Positions 40,690 through 53,147 of a stretch of DNA of 64,000 nt are shown piece after piece. The translations under genes were made by a program, and so were the position numbers. Origin of the DNA: Branchiostoma floridae (lineage: Eukaryota; Chordata; Leptocardii; Amphioxiformes; Branchiostomatidae); NCBI RefSeq assembly GCF_000003815.2, contig NC_049990.1:629105-693104 (forward strand), given 5' to 3'. Every line of letters begins with the position of its first letter. Position 1 is the first letter of the stretch. A model generated the notes under the pieces. It was given only the letters and a program-made list of their open reading frames with translations. It had not been told where the DNA came from and ran no database searches.

Positions 40690-41410
40690 ACGCCATTACG
40701 GACCAGCTACCGACGGCCACACCCTACACACCAGCACACCGGTGCCTGGGGTATTCACACCCTACACACCAGCACACCGGTGCCTGGGGTATTCACACCC
40801 TACACACCAGCACCCGGTGCCTGGGGTATACACACCCTACACACCAGCACCCCGGTGCCTGGGGTATTCACACCCTACACAGCAGTACACCGGTGTCTGG
40901 GGTATTCACACCCTACACACTAGCACCCCGTGCCTGGGGTATTCACACCCTACACACTAGCACCCCGTGTCTGGGGTATTCACACCCTACACACCAGCAC
41001 ACCGGTGCCTGGGGGATTCACACACCCTACACACTAGCACACCGTGCCTGGGGTATTCACACCCTACACACCAGCACCCCGTGCCTGGGGTATTCACACC
41101 CTACACACCAGCACCCCGTGCCTGAGGCATACACACACCCGACAGCACACCAGCACACCGGTGCCTGGGGTATTCACACCCTACACACCAGCACCCCGTG
41201 CCTGAGGCATACACACCCTACACACCAGTACACCGGTGTCTGGGGTATTCACACCCTACACACCAGCACACCGGTGCCTGGGGTATTCACACACCCTACA
41301 CACAGCACCCGGTGCCTGGGGCATTCTACACAAGTTCCTGCCCGGAAGGTACCAGCTGAAGCTGTTCTTATTGGCTTCAAATTCTGTTCTGCATACATTT
41401 TGTTATATGC
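40690..41410. repeat. 37-bp satellite, block 1, ending in decayed exon
   Basis: One 51-bp-type start (CATTACGGACCAGCTACCG) is followed by about 16 units of 37-38 bp (GGTGCCTGGGGTATTCACAC, CCTACACACCAGCACC). The block ends in the exon tail CTACACAAGTTCCTGCCCGG and TTCTTATTGGCTTCAAATTC. The unit corresponds to the YKHTISGAWGI part of the exon at 14875. Confidence 0.9.
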
Positions 41411-42479
41411 CTTAGCTTACCTAGCGTTGAATTCTCCAAGCAGATGTTGTACAGAAGATTGTGACGTCCTCCAACTGTTGGCTGCCACGGTGAAACAGTT
41501 TTTTTATCCCGACATCTGCTTGAAGGTTATGTTACTCTTGCAGTGGGGAACGGGTGCTGCACCTTGATTGTTTGTTTGTTTGTTTGTTGTTTTTTCTGAT
41601 TTCATGGTCTGCCATAACCGGAATTTCTGCAGATTGATTATACCATCTCTCGAGGCCACAGTCCGGTTCAAATATTTTCCGGCCTGTTGTGAAAAACATT
41701 CCCTCCCTCTAGGCTTCAAAAATGGATACTCTCAACTTAAATCGTCTTTGTCTACATATGTATTTTTGTATGAGTACATTATGATTTAGTGATAGCATGT
41801 ATGCTATAGATTTAGTGGTAGTCTATATTTTTTTATCATTTGTTTTATTTTCTTCTGTTCACTATTAACACTTCAGGGTTTTGTCTCTTATTTTACATTT
41901 AGTTATTAAAACAAAGTAAAACTAATGCATTAAGCCTACGTTAGAATATAAATGTAGATCATCAATTTATTTAGACAAGAGCAAGGACAAGAGTTACTAA
42001 AAAATTCAGTTCTATACAAATGACAGTTTATAAGGAAATTTCAGTTAAAAAATTTGGAGATATAAAACATACTTATGAGACGATTACACTTTGTATCCTT
42101 CCACCATTGTCCTTTATGAAGGATGAAAACATGTCAGCAAAAAAGATTATAAACCACAAAGTGAAGATTCAAACAGCTTCAGACAATCAACAGAAGTTAA
42201 CCATATCACATGATCACAGTAATTCAAATATGTTTGTTACGCACTGTAAGGGAACAACTGCTGAAGTACTCTCCAAGCAGAGGTTCGACTCCGGCTATTT
42301 TATTACGTGTTTTTATAATAGGCGTTTTTGTCTGGCTTACGTTACGTCTGCCGGTCTCCTATAACTGCTTTGTCTCCCCGTTTATTACTAACACTACATA
42401 TATTGATAGTTTGCCTTTAGTCCTTGATGTTATAGTAGAACGACTGCAGGTAGGAACATGCAAAGAAATATCATAAAAC
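41411..42479. other. Spacer upstream of LRR gene 2
   Basis: Homologous to 16740-18000. Contains CTCCAAGCAGATG (41434), (GTTT)n at 41568-41588, CTCCAAGCAGAGGTTCGACTCC-like sequence at 42271 and the decayed frame PVSYNCFVSPF at 42353. No gene is supported. Confidence 0.5.
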
Positions 42480-42827
42480 TGTGACTATAGGGTATAAAAG
42501 AACCGTTTAGTCCAGAAATAGGCAGATGAACGTTGCTAGAAGAAGTTTTGCAATGTCCATTCATCTGTTGATTTCATCATCTAGAATGTGCAAACAAAGT
42601 CAGAAATACGTCAGCAAAAAAAGAGAGTAAACGACCTCCATATTAATATTCATTCGGCCAGCTTCAGACAATCAACACAACCATTTCGCAAAGACCACAG
42701 TAATTTAACTGCTTGTTACACACTTTTCCAGTCGAGATTTACTTAAAAATTGACATCAAATTGCGAGATATTGACTAGGTTAGGTTTTACAGACGACCTT
42801 CCTGTTCTGTTCAGTTGACAGAACACC

Positions 42828-45800
42828 ATGTGGAAAAAGCTGCGACACGTGCTGATCTTTCTTCTCGTCCTCCTGAATGAGTCCAACATGTCAGAAGCTT
42901 GGTGTGGTAGAGACTCTCATACTTGCCGACCAGACCAACCGGGATGTTGGAACAAGCGTAATTTCACCAGCATCCCTCAGAATATTGAACATGGCGAGCT
43001 CATATCTTTATCTTTGCAACATAACTTGATGACAAAGATTCAGCCCGATGCATTTGTTAAGCTGAGCAGCATAAGGAAGTTGGACCTGTTGTCCAACCAT
43101 ATAACAGATATCCCGGCAGGTACATTTGCACCGCTATGCTATCTCCATTGTTTGTGCTTGTCCCGCAACAGGATAGCAATGATTCAGAATGGCACATTTG
43201 CAGGTCTACGCCGGCTAAAAAAGTTAATCATGGCCCATAACAATATAACAAGGATTGAGTCTGGTGCGTTTGCAGAGTTACCCCATCTCGGGGAGATCGA
43301 CCTGTCATTCAATCGGATAACAACGATTCAGGCAGGTACATTTGCAGACCTACCACGTCTCTTAAAGTTGTCGATGAAAAACAACAAGATAACTAAGATC
43401 GATCCTGGTGTGTTTGCAGAGTTACCATGGCTACAAATGCTGATCCTATCCTCCAATCAGATAACAATGATTCGAACTAGCACATTTGCAGACCTACCCA
43501 TCCTCATAAACTTGTGTCTGGAGTCCAATCAGATAACAGAGATTCAGCCCTGTGCATTTGTAAATCTACCCCAGCTACAGGTTAAAGTAGATAACGAGCG
43601 CGAGCATATGCTGGAAGGATCGATATGTGAAAAATGAACCCTTTCAACACAGTCTGTTGATATCCAAACCTCCTTCCAGTCATCTTTAGTTTCAACATCT
43701 TCTCTGTTTGGCAGCACAGAAATCAATGCTGGTCCAACAGCACGACCTAAAGGCTTCACATCTGCCACACAGTCCTCTTTTGGTCCTTTACAAAGTGCTA
43801 ACAACAGTTACAATGACACCGTCACCTCTCGCTATCACTGGTACTTCAAGCGCGATTTTGGTTCAACTGCAAGTTCTGCAGGCAATACAAGCCAAGATAG
43901 AGCAATAACACCTTCCCTCCTTGCAATTACACCAGACAAACCAGAAATCCGCAGTTCTCATGAATTATCTGCCAATTTACCCATTGCTGTTCTCATTGCC
44001 TCTATCTGTGGTTCAATAGCTGGCATTGTCCTGATTGGCAGCATCATTCTCACTATCTGGTGCAAGAGGAGGACCAGCCATCCTCCTCTGGGACTAAATC
44101 CCAATGTTATTAGTACCAACACAAACACAACGGTTTCTGTAATGACAAGTGGCCAGAATGAAAATGAAAACAAGGAGCATTATCAGACAGGGCAAGGCCA
44201 GTCTCAGGCTAACACCAGATCTTTGAACTTTGAAAACCTGCCACAAAACATGCTAGCTGCCTTAAAGCCAAACCCTATGTACGCAGGTGTGGGAACACTA
44301 TCAACATCTGCCAGTGGTCATGATCAGACAAGGCAGGGTCAGTCTAAGGCCATCACAGAATCCACCAAAAACACCACAGCTAGTGTAGTGGCCAGTATTC
44401 ATGATCACCAGTATGAAGATATAGACAAACAACACAATCAGACAAGGCAGGGCCAGTCTCAGGCCATCACAGAATCCACCACAAACACCACAGCTAGTGT
44501 AGTGGCCAGTGTTCATGATCACCAGTATGAAGATATAGACAAACAACACAATCAGAAAAGGCAGGGTCAGTCTAAGGCCATCACTGAATCCAACACAAAC
44601 ACCACAGCTGCTGTAGTGGCCTGTGGTCATGATCACCAGTATGAAGATATAGACAAACAACACAATCAGACAAGGCACGGCCAGTCTCAGGCCATCACTG
44701 AATCCAACACAAACACCACAGCTAGTGTTGTGGCCAGTGGTCATGATCACCAGTATGAAGATATTGACAGACAACACAATCAGAAAAGGCAGGGTCAGTC
44801 TCAGGCCATCACTGAATCCAACACAAACACCACAGCTAGTGTAGTGGCCAGTGGTCATGATCACCAGAATGAAGATATAGACAAACAACACAATCATGCA
44901 ACGCAGGGTCAGTCTAAGGCCATCACAGAATCCAACACAAACACCACAGCTAGTGTAGTGGCCAGTGTTCATGATCACCAGTATGAAGATATAGACAAAC
45001 AACACAATCAGACAAGGCAGGGTCAGTCTAAGGCCATCACAGAATCCAACACAAACACCACAGCTAGTGTAGTGGCCAGTGTTCATGATCACCAGTATGA
45101 AGATATAGACAAACAACACAATCAGACAAGGCAGGGTCAGTCTAAGGCCATCACAGAATCCAACACAAACACCACAGCTAGTCAAGTGGCCAGTGGTCAT
45201 GATCACCAGTATGAAGATATTGACAGACAACACAAACAGACAGAGCAGGGCCAGTCTCAGGCCATCACAGAATCCAACACAAACACCACAGCTGCTGTAA
45301 TGACCAGTGGTCTTGATCAACAGTATGAAGATATGGCCCCTCAACACAATCAGACAGGGCGGGGCCAGTCTCAGGCCATCAATAAATCCAACACAAACCC
45401 AAAAGCTACAGTAGTGACCAGTGGTCATGATCACCAGTATAAAAACATGGACAGCCAGACAGGGCAGGATAATCCTCAGGCCATCACTAACTCCTTTGAT
45501 GCTAGAAATCTATCATATGGCACAGGGCCGACTGCCTCGCAGCTTAATTCCTTGTACACAAACACCACAGCTGTTGTGGAAGCTAGTGGTTCTGATCAGG
45601 CAGGGCAGGGCCAGTCTCAGGCTGTCACTGAATCCTTGGATGCTGGTATTCTATCTTATGGCACAGGGCCGACTGCCTCACAGCTTAATTCCTTGTACAA
45701 CGTTGAGCGCCAGTATCAGGCCATTATTAAATCCAACTCGGGCACAGCAGCTGCTGTAGGAACCGGTGGTCATGATCAGACTGGGCAGTGCCAGTCTCAG

Positions 45801-46040
45801 GCCGTCATTGAAACTAACACAAAGACCACAGCTATTGCAGTGACCAGTAGCAATGATAGACATCATCAATGTATGGCCCCCCATCCCCAAAACAATCAGG
45901 CAGATCTGGTTCAGTCTCAGGCCATCACTCAATCCAACCCAAACACTACAGCTGCTGTAGTGCCCAGTGGTCATGATCAGACAGAGTTGGGCCAGTCTCA
46001 TGGCCAGCACTGAATCCAACCCAAACACCACAGTTGCTGT
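42828..46040 (+). pseudogene. LRR transmembrane receptor 2, broken
   Basis: Signal peptide, Cys-rich cap and eight LRRs are open, then a CGA-to-TGA change stops translation at 43635-43637 after 269 codons, at the end of the LRR domain. The same frame is open again from 43638 through the stalk, membrane helix and repeat tail to 46000, where a one-base insertion shifts to a stop at 46011-46013; the assembly gap follows. The tail has seven HQYEDI units, one QQYEDM, and one unit with Asn for Tyr. As it stands it could encode only a secreted LRR protein of 269 residues. The ectodomain is very close to LRR gene 3. Confidence 0.9.
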
Positions 46041-46140
46041 NNNNNNNNNNNNNNNNNNNNNNNNNNNNNNNNNNNNNNNNNNNNNNNNNNNNNNNNNNNN
46101 NNNNNNNNNNNNNNNNNNNNNNNNNNNNNNNNNNNNNNNN
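46041..46140. other. Assembly gap (100 N, probably placeholder)
   Basis: The sequence resumes at a point homologous to 59966, whereas it stopped at a point homologous to about 59055, so roughly 0.9 kb with the LRR 3' end and SINE is probably missing. Confidence 0.9.
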
Positions 46141-47861
46141 AGACCAAACATGGATTCAAATAAGCCTGGCATAGTATCAAAACTCCAATGGAATGTAAAA
46201 AAAAAGCCTGTATATTTTTAGGCTCAAACAATCTGGATGGGCATCATTAACCACTATATGCCTATTACGAAGCTAACAGTTATTCAGGCAACATGATTTT
46301 GGAAACGGTCAGACGGTTCAAACAGCATCCACTGCTGTCTTCTGACAGCGACTTCACGAAGATCTGGAGTCATTGGAGTAACTGTTACCTTGTCTATCTT
46401 ATTCCCTGGATGTTTTACCTTCATCGGTGTATTAAAATGTAGTCTTGTAATGTGAGGGCTTACAATTATGGCACGATAACTGCGACTAAAAGTTTATCGT
46501 ACGAACCTCTCTGTGTAGATGACGCTAATCATCACCAAGATAGTTTTGTCATTCTGTGTAAGGTATTCACAATTTAAGTTTGAAAATACTGCAGAAGCAG
46601 TAGGACTTGCAAGATACCGATCAGCTATATCTTAATGGTCGTTATCACCGCTGCACTTTTCTGATTAGATGTGAGCTTAACACCGGCTTAACACCGGCAG
46701 TATTTTGTTCTTATTTTCGTTGTGATATTGTAAAGATAGTGGTCATACCGATTTCTTGTATTATTCACTTTAATTAAATGACTTGTTTGTGCAGTTGAAT
46801 TTTGATTTCATATATGAGAAACCAGAAACAATTTATTGTAGTGGCCGGCTTTGGATGTGTTAACACCTAGGAAGTATTAATGGAATTGACGTTACAAAAT
46901 ATGTTTGCAAGATCTCACTGAGACTTTCTTTTAAAAAAATTGGATTATTTTAAGCATATTATCGTTTTAATTACACGTTTATTGCATGCAAGTCTATAGA
47001 ATGATCTAATAGTATGTGATCTAATAGTATGATAACAGCATTTTGTTACCACGATAGTTTTAGTCCAAGACAACTTCACCAACCTGTAAATTTGTGTTCT
47101 TTGGGCCATGCTGACTGGATTGTTTGGATAGCACCGATCCTCCTTGAACCCCAAAACTGAGGCTGAAGAGAAAGCACAAAAATTACCTGAAGTCTTAAAT
47201 CTAAGTAGTCAGGAAGGTTGAACTGAACAGAGCATGATATACCGTACAAAAAAATCTTCTTTTTTGTTCTTTCGCATCTTCTTTGACTTTGGAAATGACT
47301 TTGAAATTCTCTGACATTAGCATCCGTTTTCAAATATATTTTTGTTTGCAATTTACTGTTGGCATATATATATATATATATATGTGCCCATCTTGCAGCT
47401 GTTTTGTGGAAATTAATCAAATCTGGTGGTGTTTATGCCATGAATATCCGTATAATCTGATCAACATGGTCTTACTTTTTTTGAAGAATGGTAATAAAAG
47501 CGATAAAGTGATAAGACAATTGAAGAGACATACACAAGACAACCCGAAGACAAATACAAGATGAAGTAAATGTCATTATAGTAAGGGTTATACAAGAAAG
47601 GTGAAACTCCTTATTAGAGAGTGCTTAATCATAACTGACAGTAAAAGAACGTTTTTATTAGTTTTAGAAGAACTGCATGTTATTCAATGACTTCTGTGTA
47701 ATGATCTTAGAAAAATAAAATATAAGAATAAGTACAGCTTGTCTTTAAGTAATTTTATGAGGTTGCAACTGGAACAAAGTTAAATGTCCTAACAGCTTTT
47801 TACAACGCGTCCTCTCCACCCTTATTTTCACAAGCCAACTCAGTAGTATAGTAGGGACACG
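46141..47861. other. Cassette spacer B, no gene seen
   Basis: Homologous to 22030-24033. Carries a (TA)n stretch near 47364. No conserved open frame. Confidence 0.6.
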
Positions 47862-48036
47862 ATGAGCCCCATTATTCAGGCACAAACAGGCGCATGTCAA
47901 AGGTCATCGCCCGCTGATTTTATTTATTCAGGCGCAGGTCAGAGGTCAGATATTATCTATTCAGGCAAAGGTCAGAGGTCATCGTCTGCTGATATTATTT
48001 ATTCAGGCGCAGGTCAGAGGTCATCGTCTGACGGCA
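47862..48036. repeat. 42-bp repeats carrying DR1 half-sites, copy 2
   Basis: Three exact AGGTCAGAGGTCA elements (47936-47948, 47969-47981, 48011-48023) and one ATGTCAAAGGTCA (47894-47906). One unit fewer than copy 1. Confidence 0.8.
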
Positions 48037-48085
48037 AAATCTAGGGGAATAGGTATTTTCTTAGATCTGAGTAGGGGTGAAACAG

Positions 48086-48108
48086 GGGTCAAGTTGACCT
48101 TTTGACCC
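48086..48108. promoter_or_regulatory. Palindromic hormone-response-like element, copy 2
   Basis: GGTCAAGTTGACC at 48087-48099, followed by TTTTGACCC, identical to 24301-24321. Confidence 0.45.
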
Positions 48109-48322
48109 ACCAAGGTAACTATGACAACAACCCAAAATCCCAATTGTGAAAGACACGCCCTTATTTGGCCTAGCTGTAAGTCTCTGAGTCAATCAACCGG
48201 TTAAATCTACTGAGATCAGTCTTTAATGGATGCACTGAAAGCACAGACAACAGACGTCTTTCTTTAGTTACTATATCACAAAGGCTTGTTTCTCAAACAC
48301 CGGCGACGCCCCAGTTCTGTAG

Positions 48323-48571
48323 CTGGGGAAAGATCCGTGCTACGATGGCAGGATGCAGCTGAGCTTTCTTCAGCTGGTAGGGATTCTGAGGTAAGGAATA
48401 CGGTTGGAGAGGCCGCCGGGATGTCCAGAGGACCTGTACCGACTGATGAGGTCGTGTTGGCGCGACGTTCCAGATACCAGACCGACTCCGGAAGGGATAG
48501 AAGAGAGGCTGCTGCAATTGAGACGTGCACTGCTTCCACATGACGTCATTGAAATGGAGACTGTGGTGTAG
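48323..48571 (+). pseudogene. RTK 3' fragment, copy 2
   Basis: Last 83 RTK codons with the same CAA-to-TAA change (48392-48394) as the fragment at 24538. The flank upstream (CAAACACCGGCGACGCCCC) is also shared, so both stem from one broken ancestor. AATAAA at 49121-49126. Confidence 0.88.
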
Positions 48572-49680
48572 TTTGTCTCGCTCTAGAACACAATCAAGGA
48601 AATGATTTACAACTTGTGTTTAATTGATATGTTTGAAAGGAATGTAACGTTTTTGCAGAATCTTATTTTGTGTGCTTAGTACTAATTCTAAATGTAACCA
48701 GTGTTGTGTTGATGCGATGGTTTTCGTTTTAATTGAGCATCTTAATTTACTTGTACCAATGTCGACAGTAACAACTGTTGCATTGATGTTATGATTTGAA
48801 TGTTAAAACAGACAGAGCTGTACACAGATTGCAAGCTTATTAACTAAACAAGGTGAATAAAATATGTGGAGAGTACTAGCCATTCGTAACACGATATCCC
48901 AACAAACTATACGATATAACTTAACGCAGCGTTGCAGCTTATTTTCGTATTGCGTTCAATGTTAATTTTCTGCTTGGTCATTTCAATTCATTACATGAAC
49001 TTACAAAACAAAAAGCGTCAAATCGAAAGCTATTTATACACGTATATGATAACCAGATGACGGGATGTTTAGATTATCAAAGCCCACTTTTGACTGTACA
49101 TGTGCCCATATCCATGTGTGAATAAAAGGCTATGAGATGAGAGGTTTTCTTTTCAATCCTTTCTCGTGCCAATCCTATCTTTTCTATCTATTTGGCCACC
49201 AAGTTGCAACATATGAATCAAAATTGCTATGTAACAAATCAAAGATTTAATGAAAATGTACAGTGAAAAATTCTTAGATGAGGTTTTTAAGATGTAAATA
49301 GGTGCGGATTAGTTTCGTGCGTATTAGTCGGAGTATTTGAAAACATGTAATAGCAATCAAGTTCCAAAATGTAAACGGACCTTTCATGTTTTATATTGAT
49401 GTAACGGGTCAAGCATACAGTGTTCTTCTTGGTTGCTAATTCCTATGAATATATGGTAATAACGAAGCCAAAACATTCCTGCATAGCAAAGATTTTCCTG
49501 ACCGTTTTCAAGATTGCTATATCCAAACTACCCAGCATATCTGCTTTGGTGATGTTTCATGACCTACACAAAGCAGGAATCATTCTACAAAATCAAAGTT
49601 CTCCCCTAGTGTTTTTTTTGTTGCTTTCTCTTGTTCTAATGACGTTTTATACTGAAAGTTCATCTGTGTTGGTAGAAGTC
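48572..49680. other. Spacer between RTK stub and RTK 50285
   Basis: Old 3' UTR and AT-rich spacer, homologous to 62544-63601. No gene. Confidence 0.55.
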
Positions 49681-49903
49681 ATTCTTGAAATAGTTGAACT
49701 GTAATTTCCAACACCAAAATTGGACTCACCCAACTTTTCGACTGAACAGCATCAGTCTTTGTCAAGGAATGAACAATCCACTGCTGTCGTGACGTCACGT
49801 TATGCAGATAGAACACGTGACTCAGTAAGCAGTGGATTATAGGTTGCAGGAAGTCTATGGCGCCCACTGTGTTGGAAATTACTGTTCAACTATTTCAAGA
49901 ACG
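49681..49903. mobile_element. Foldback MITE, copy 1
   Basis: Terminal inverted repeats of about 34 bp (ATTCTTGAAATAGTTGAAC, GTAATTTCCAACAC and inverse) at 49681-49714 and 49869-49902, and an inner inverted pair AATCCACTGCT/AGCAGTGGATT. The same spot upstream of RTK 30573 lacks it. A copy is at 63602-63823. Confidence 0.82.
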
Positions 49904-49917
49904 TTATATATGGTGAA

Positions 49918-50170
49918 CCTCTAATCTCCTAGCAGAGGTCAGAATCCGGCCCATTCTCAGCGCTGTAGATGCATTTTTGCAAAATATCTAGCACGCCTTT
50001 CCAGTATTGCACCTTTTTAACACCCAGTAGTATTACACTTTTAAAGAAAAGTGCAGCCCCAGATGAAATGCGAGGTCGACGTTGCTTTAGCTTAAAGACG
50101 CAAAGACCCAGATAATGAGCTATTTCTTTACATTTGTCAGAGATAAGTGACACCCGAGACGGTGCTGTGT
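49918..50170 (-). other. Antisense open frame upstream of RTK, copy with changes
   Basis: SLISDKCKEIAHYLGLCVFK and QYWKGVLDILQK are kept, but a one-base deletion upstream and CTCCTAGCAGAGG (stop in place of the LCLEI segment) shorten the frame. This argues against constraint in this copy. Confidence 0.28.
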
Positions 50171-50284
50171 ACGCACTGACCCTGAACTTCCCGCGTCGAG
50201 AAGAACGAGGAAGCGGAGTGAGAACCCGCGTCGTTACCTCTGGGGTCTGTTTTCAACACCGAGGATACAAGTCAAGGTGAAATT
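50171..50284 (+). promoter_or_regulatory. Conserved RTK leader before 50285
   Basis: GAACGAGGAAGCGGAGT, GTCGTTACCTCTGG and GATACAAGTCAAGGTG as before the other RTKs. Confidence 0.45.
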
Positions 50285-53147
50285 ATGGCAACTGATGTGA
50301 AGGGATTGTTTGTTGTGGGTTTCTGGGTTGCTTCTGTCAACCTTCTTTGTTCTGCTCGGGCCCAGGAGTTCAGCGTTTCCGTACCAGAAAACGTCGCTGT
50401 TGGGGAGACCATTTTCAGCCTACCAGGGACCCGGGCTGGAGAAAAAGCGGAACTTCCGTGTGCCAAAATGGAGGGAGATCCGTACGGCCGCTTTAATGTG
50501 ACGAAGAACTGCACTATTGTGGTCGCCAACCCGCTGGACTGGTCAGTGCAGTCGGCATATTTGCTGACAATCCGCAGTGGAGTCCACAACACGAGAGTTA
50601 AGATAGAGTTGAGTGACGTTGAGGGCTATCCTCCTGTGTATAACGAGACGTGTGAAACTCCGGTCAACCCTGACCGAAAGACGGGAGATTTACTATACAG
50701 TGTAACTACATCAGGGGAATTTGTGACGACGACCGGAGATGTTTTCTTTAGCAAAGGAATACGTATTACAAAAGTCCCCCACGATACTGACTGGAAAAAG
50801 GATTCTTGGATGTTTTACACCGACAATAGTGACTGCAACATTCGCATAGCGGTTAAGACTGATCATATTTATGATTTAACAGTCTTACAAGACATATGGG
50901 ACAACGACATTAAACAGGTGACATGCACTCACTCACTCACTCACTCACTCATCCTCTTGCACATGCACTGCGGGTTACAAATCATCAAAAATAAATATGA
51001 ACCTGTTTAGTCTTAAATGGGAAAACACTAGTATCGAGTATTTAAGGAAGTATGTTCCCGAACACGTCGTGAAAGCAAGATATCTTAACTTCATCGTTGT
51101 CATTTCTTTGACGGTTCCTACAACAGAAGCAGTGCTATACAACTGTGAAATCCCAAAATTTCGCACCCCGGTCGGATCAACAGTGCATGACATCATAAGA
51201 TCATTTGCGAGTATTGAATATCTGGACATGCGAATAACACCAGTCGGCTGCCCAGTTGGAAAATATGGCTTCAACTGCCACAAAACCTGCATCTGTAAGA
51301 ACGGCGCCCGCTGCCACGGGTTTAACGGTGCCTGCAAATGTCCGCCCGGCTGGAAAGGTGTGGCCTGTGACATTCCCAAACAAGACGTCTCCATCACGAC
51401 GACACCTAGCGATCCTAGCCACATCTACATTTCCGCAAATATCACGTTTCATTGCAAGACACACCATGTCGATGCTGAATACATCTCGCTTACATTTCAA
51501 AATGCAACCAAGAAAGTCAGATTTGGTGAAAAGGAGATAGACTTTGTAGTTCCGAATATACAATCAACCAACAGCGGGCCCTACACCTGCCAGGTCCGAG
51601 ACACCCGGGGAAACACACTCAACACCACGTTTGTGCTCAATGTTACCAACTGTGCTCCAGACACAAAAGGTGCCCGGTGTGATGAAGTGTGTGGTTGCCT
51701 ACAAGGTGCCAGCTGTGACCGCTGGGCTGGTTGTGTCTGTCCGCCGGGATGGACAGGAACCAGGTGTCTGACCAAATGTCCCCATGGCAAGTACGGACAA
51801 GACTGTGCTAAGAACTGTAGCTGTCAAAATGGAGCGACTTGTGGCCCTAGTGACGGTAGGTGTGAATGTGAAGCCGGATGGTACGGAAGGAATTGTAGCA
51901 AACCATGTGTAAACGGTCGGTTCGGTTGGAGATGTCATGAAGTTTGTGCCTGTAAGAACAATGCTACATGTAGCAATGTGGACGGTAGCTGCACATGTAT
52001 GACACCATGGACGGGACGGAACTGTGACCAGTTGCAGACAAGCGCAGATCAACCGATGCTCGAAATCCTGGTCTCACTGGGCTCCTTAGTCTTATTTGTT
52101 GCCATAGTGATGGCCATACTCTACATAACGGGTATTCTGGCTTGCTCCGCATCTGACACAGGCGAGGAGGACAAGATACTTTTCGAGCTGAGGAGAATGG
52201 AGCAGGATCTAGCACAGAGCCTACAGCCGGGCTGGCTGGGACGTTGGGAGAAGAAGATCAAACATCTTACTCCTGGTCCCCTGATAGGAGAAGGAATGTT
52301 TGGACTAGTCAGAAAAGGAAAGCTGCGCACACCTGAGGGAGAGCTCGCCGTTGCCGCGAAAACAGTTCGCGTCGAGGACTCACAGTCCTATCGAGACTTC
52401 TACAGAGAAGCAGCCATTTTGGTAGCTGTGCACCAACAACGAGATGGCGATTGTCGTGAGTCCAACATTGTTCAACTTGTGGGGCTCATCACCAAGTCTG
52501 CGGAGAAGTACATTCTTCTGGAATACGCCCCGAAAGGCGATCTCTTGGGCTTCCTTCGCCGATCTGGGAACATCAATGAGAAAGGCCTACTTGGAAACCT
52601 TCTTGGATACGCAGTCCACATAGCACGAGCTCTACAAGAGCTGGAACGCTTGAGAATCGCCCATCGTGACGTGGCCGCTCGCAACGTCCTCATCACTGCC
52701 GATGACGTGGCCAAGCTGGCTGACTTTGGACTGGCCAGAGATGTCTACGCCACTACTCAGTATGTCCGATCCAACCGTCCAGGCGTTGACGAACTCCTTC
52801 CGCTGAAGTGGATGGCGCTGGAGTCCATCGAGACCGGCGAGTACACTTGTCTGAGTGACGTCTGGTCCTTCGGCGTGCTGCTGTGGGAGATCGCCACGCT
52901 GGGGAAAGATCCGTGCTACGATGGCAGGATACAGCTGAGCTTTCTTCAGATGGTGGGGATTCTGAGGCAAGGCATACGGTTGGAGAGGCCACCGAAATGT
53001 CCAGAGGACCTGTACCGACTGATGAGGTCGTGTTGGCGCGACGTTCCAGATACCAGACCGACTCCAGAAGGGATAGAAGAGAGGCTGCTGCAACTGAGAC
53101 GTGCATTGCTTCCACATGACGTCATTGAAATGGAGACTGTGGTGTAG
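50285..53147 (+). pseudogene. RTK, ectodomain type B, frameshifted by 40-bp insertion
   Basis: Signal peptide, cadherin-like part and most of the type B block are open for 241 codons. At 50930-50969 a CACT-rich 40-bp insertion between two copies of ACATGCACT shifts the frame, giving a stop at 51010. The original frame continues from about 50970 and is open to 53147: rest of the block, EGF, Ig, three EGFs, membrane helix and complete kinase (HRDVAARN, DFGLARD, METVV). A single recent lesion, an assembly error or a length-variable microsatellite allele are all possible. The truncated product would be a secreted fragment. Confidence 0.88.

Noticed and set aside
44301..45434. 377-codon minus-strand frame over LRR gene 2, and the similar one at 57397-58449
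   Set aside because: Antisense shadows of the 114-bp coding repeat.
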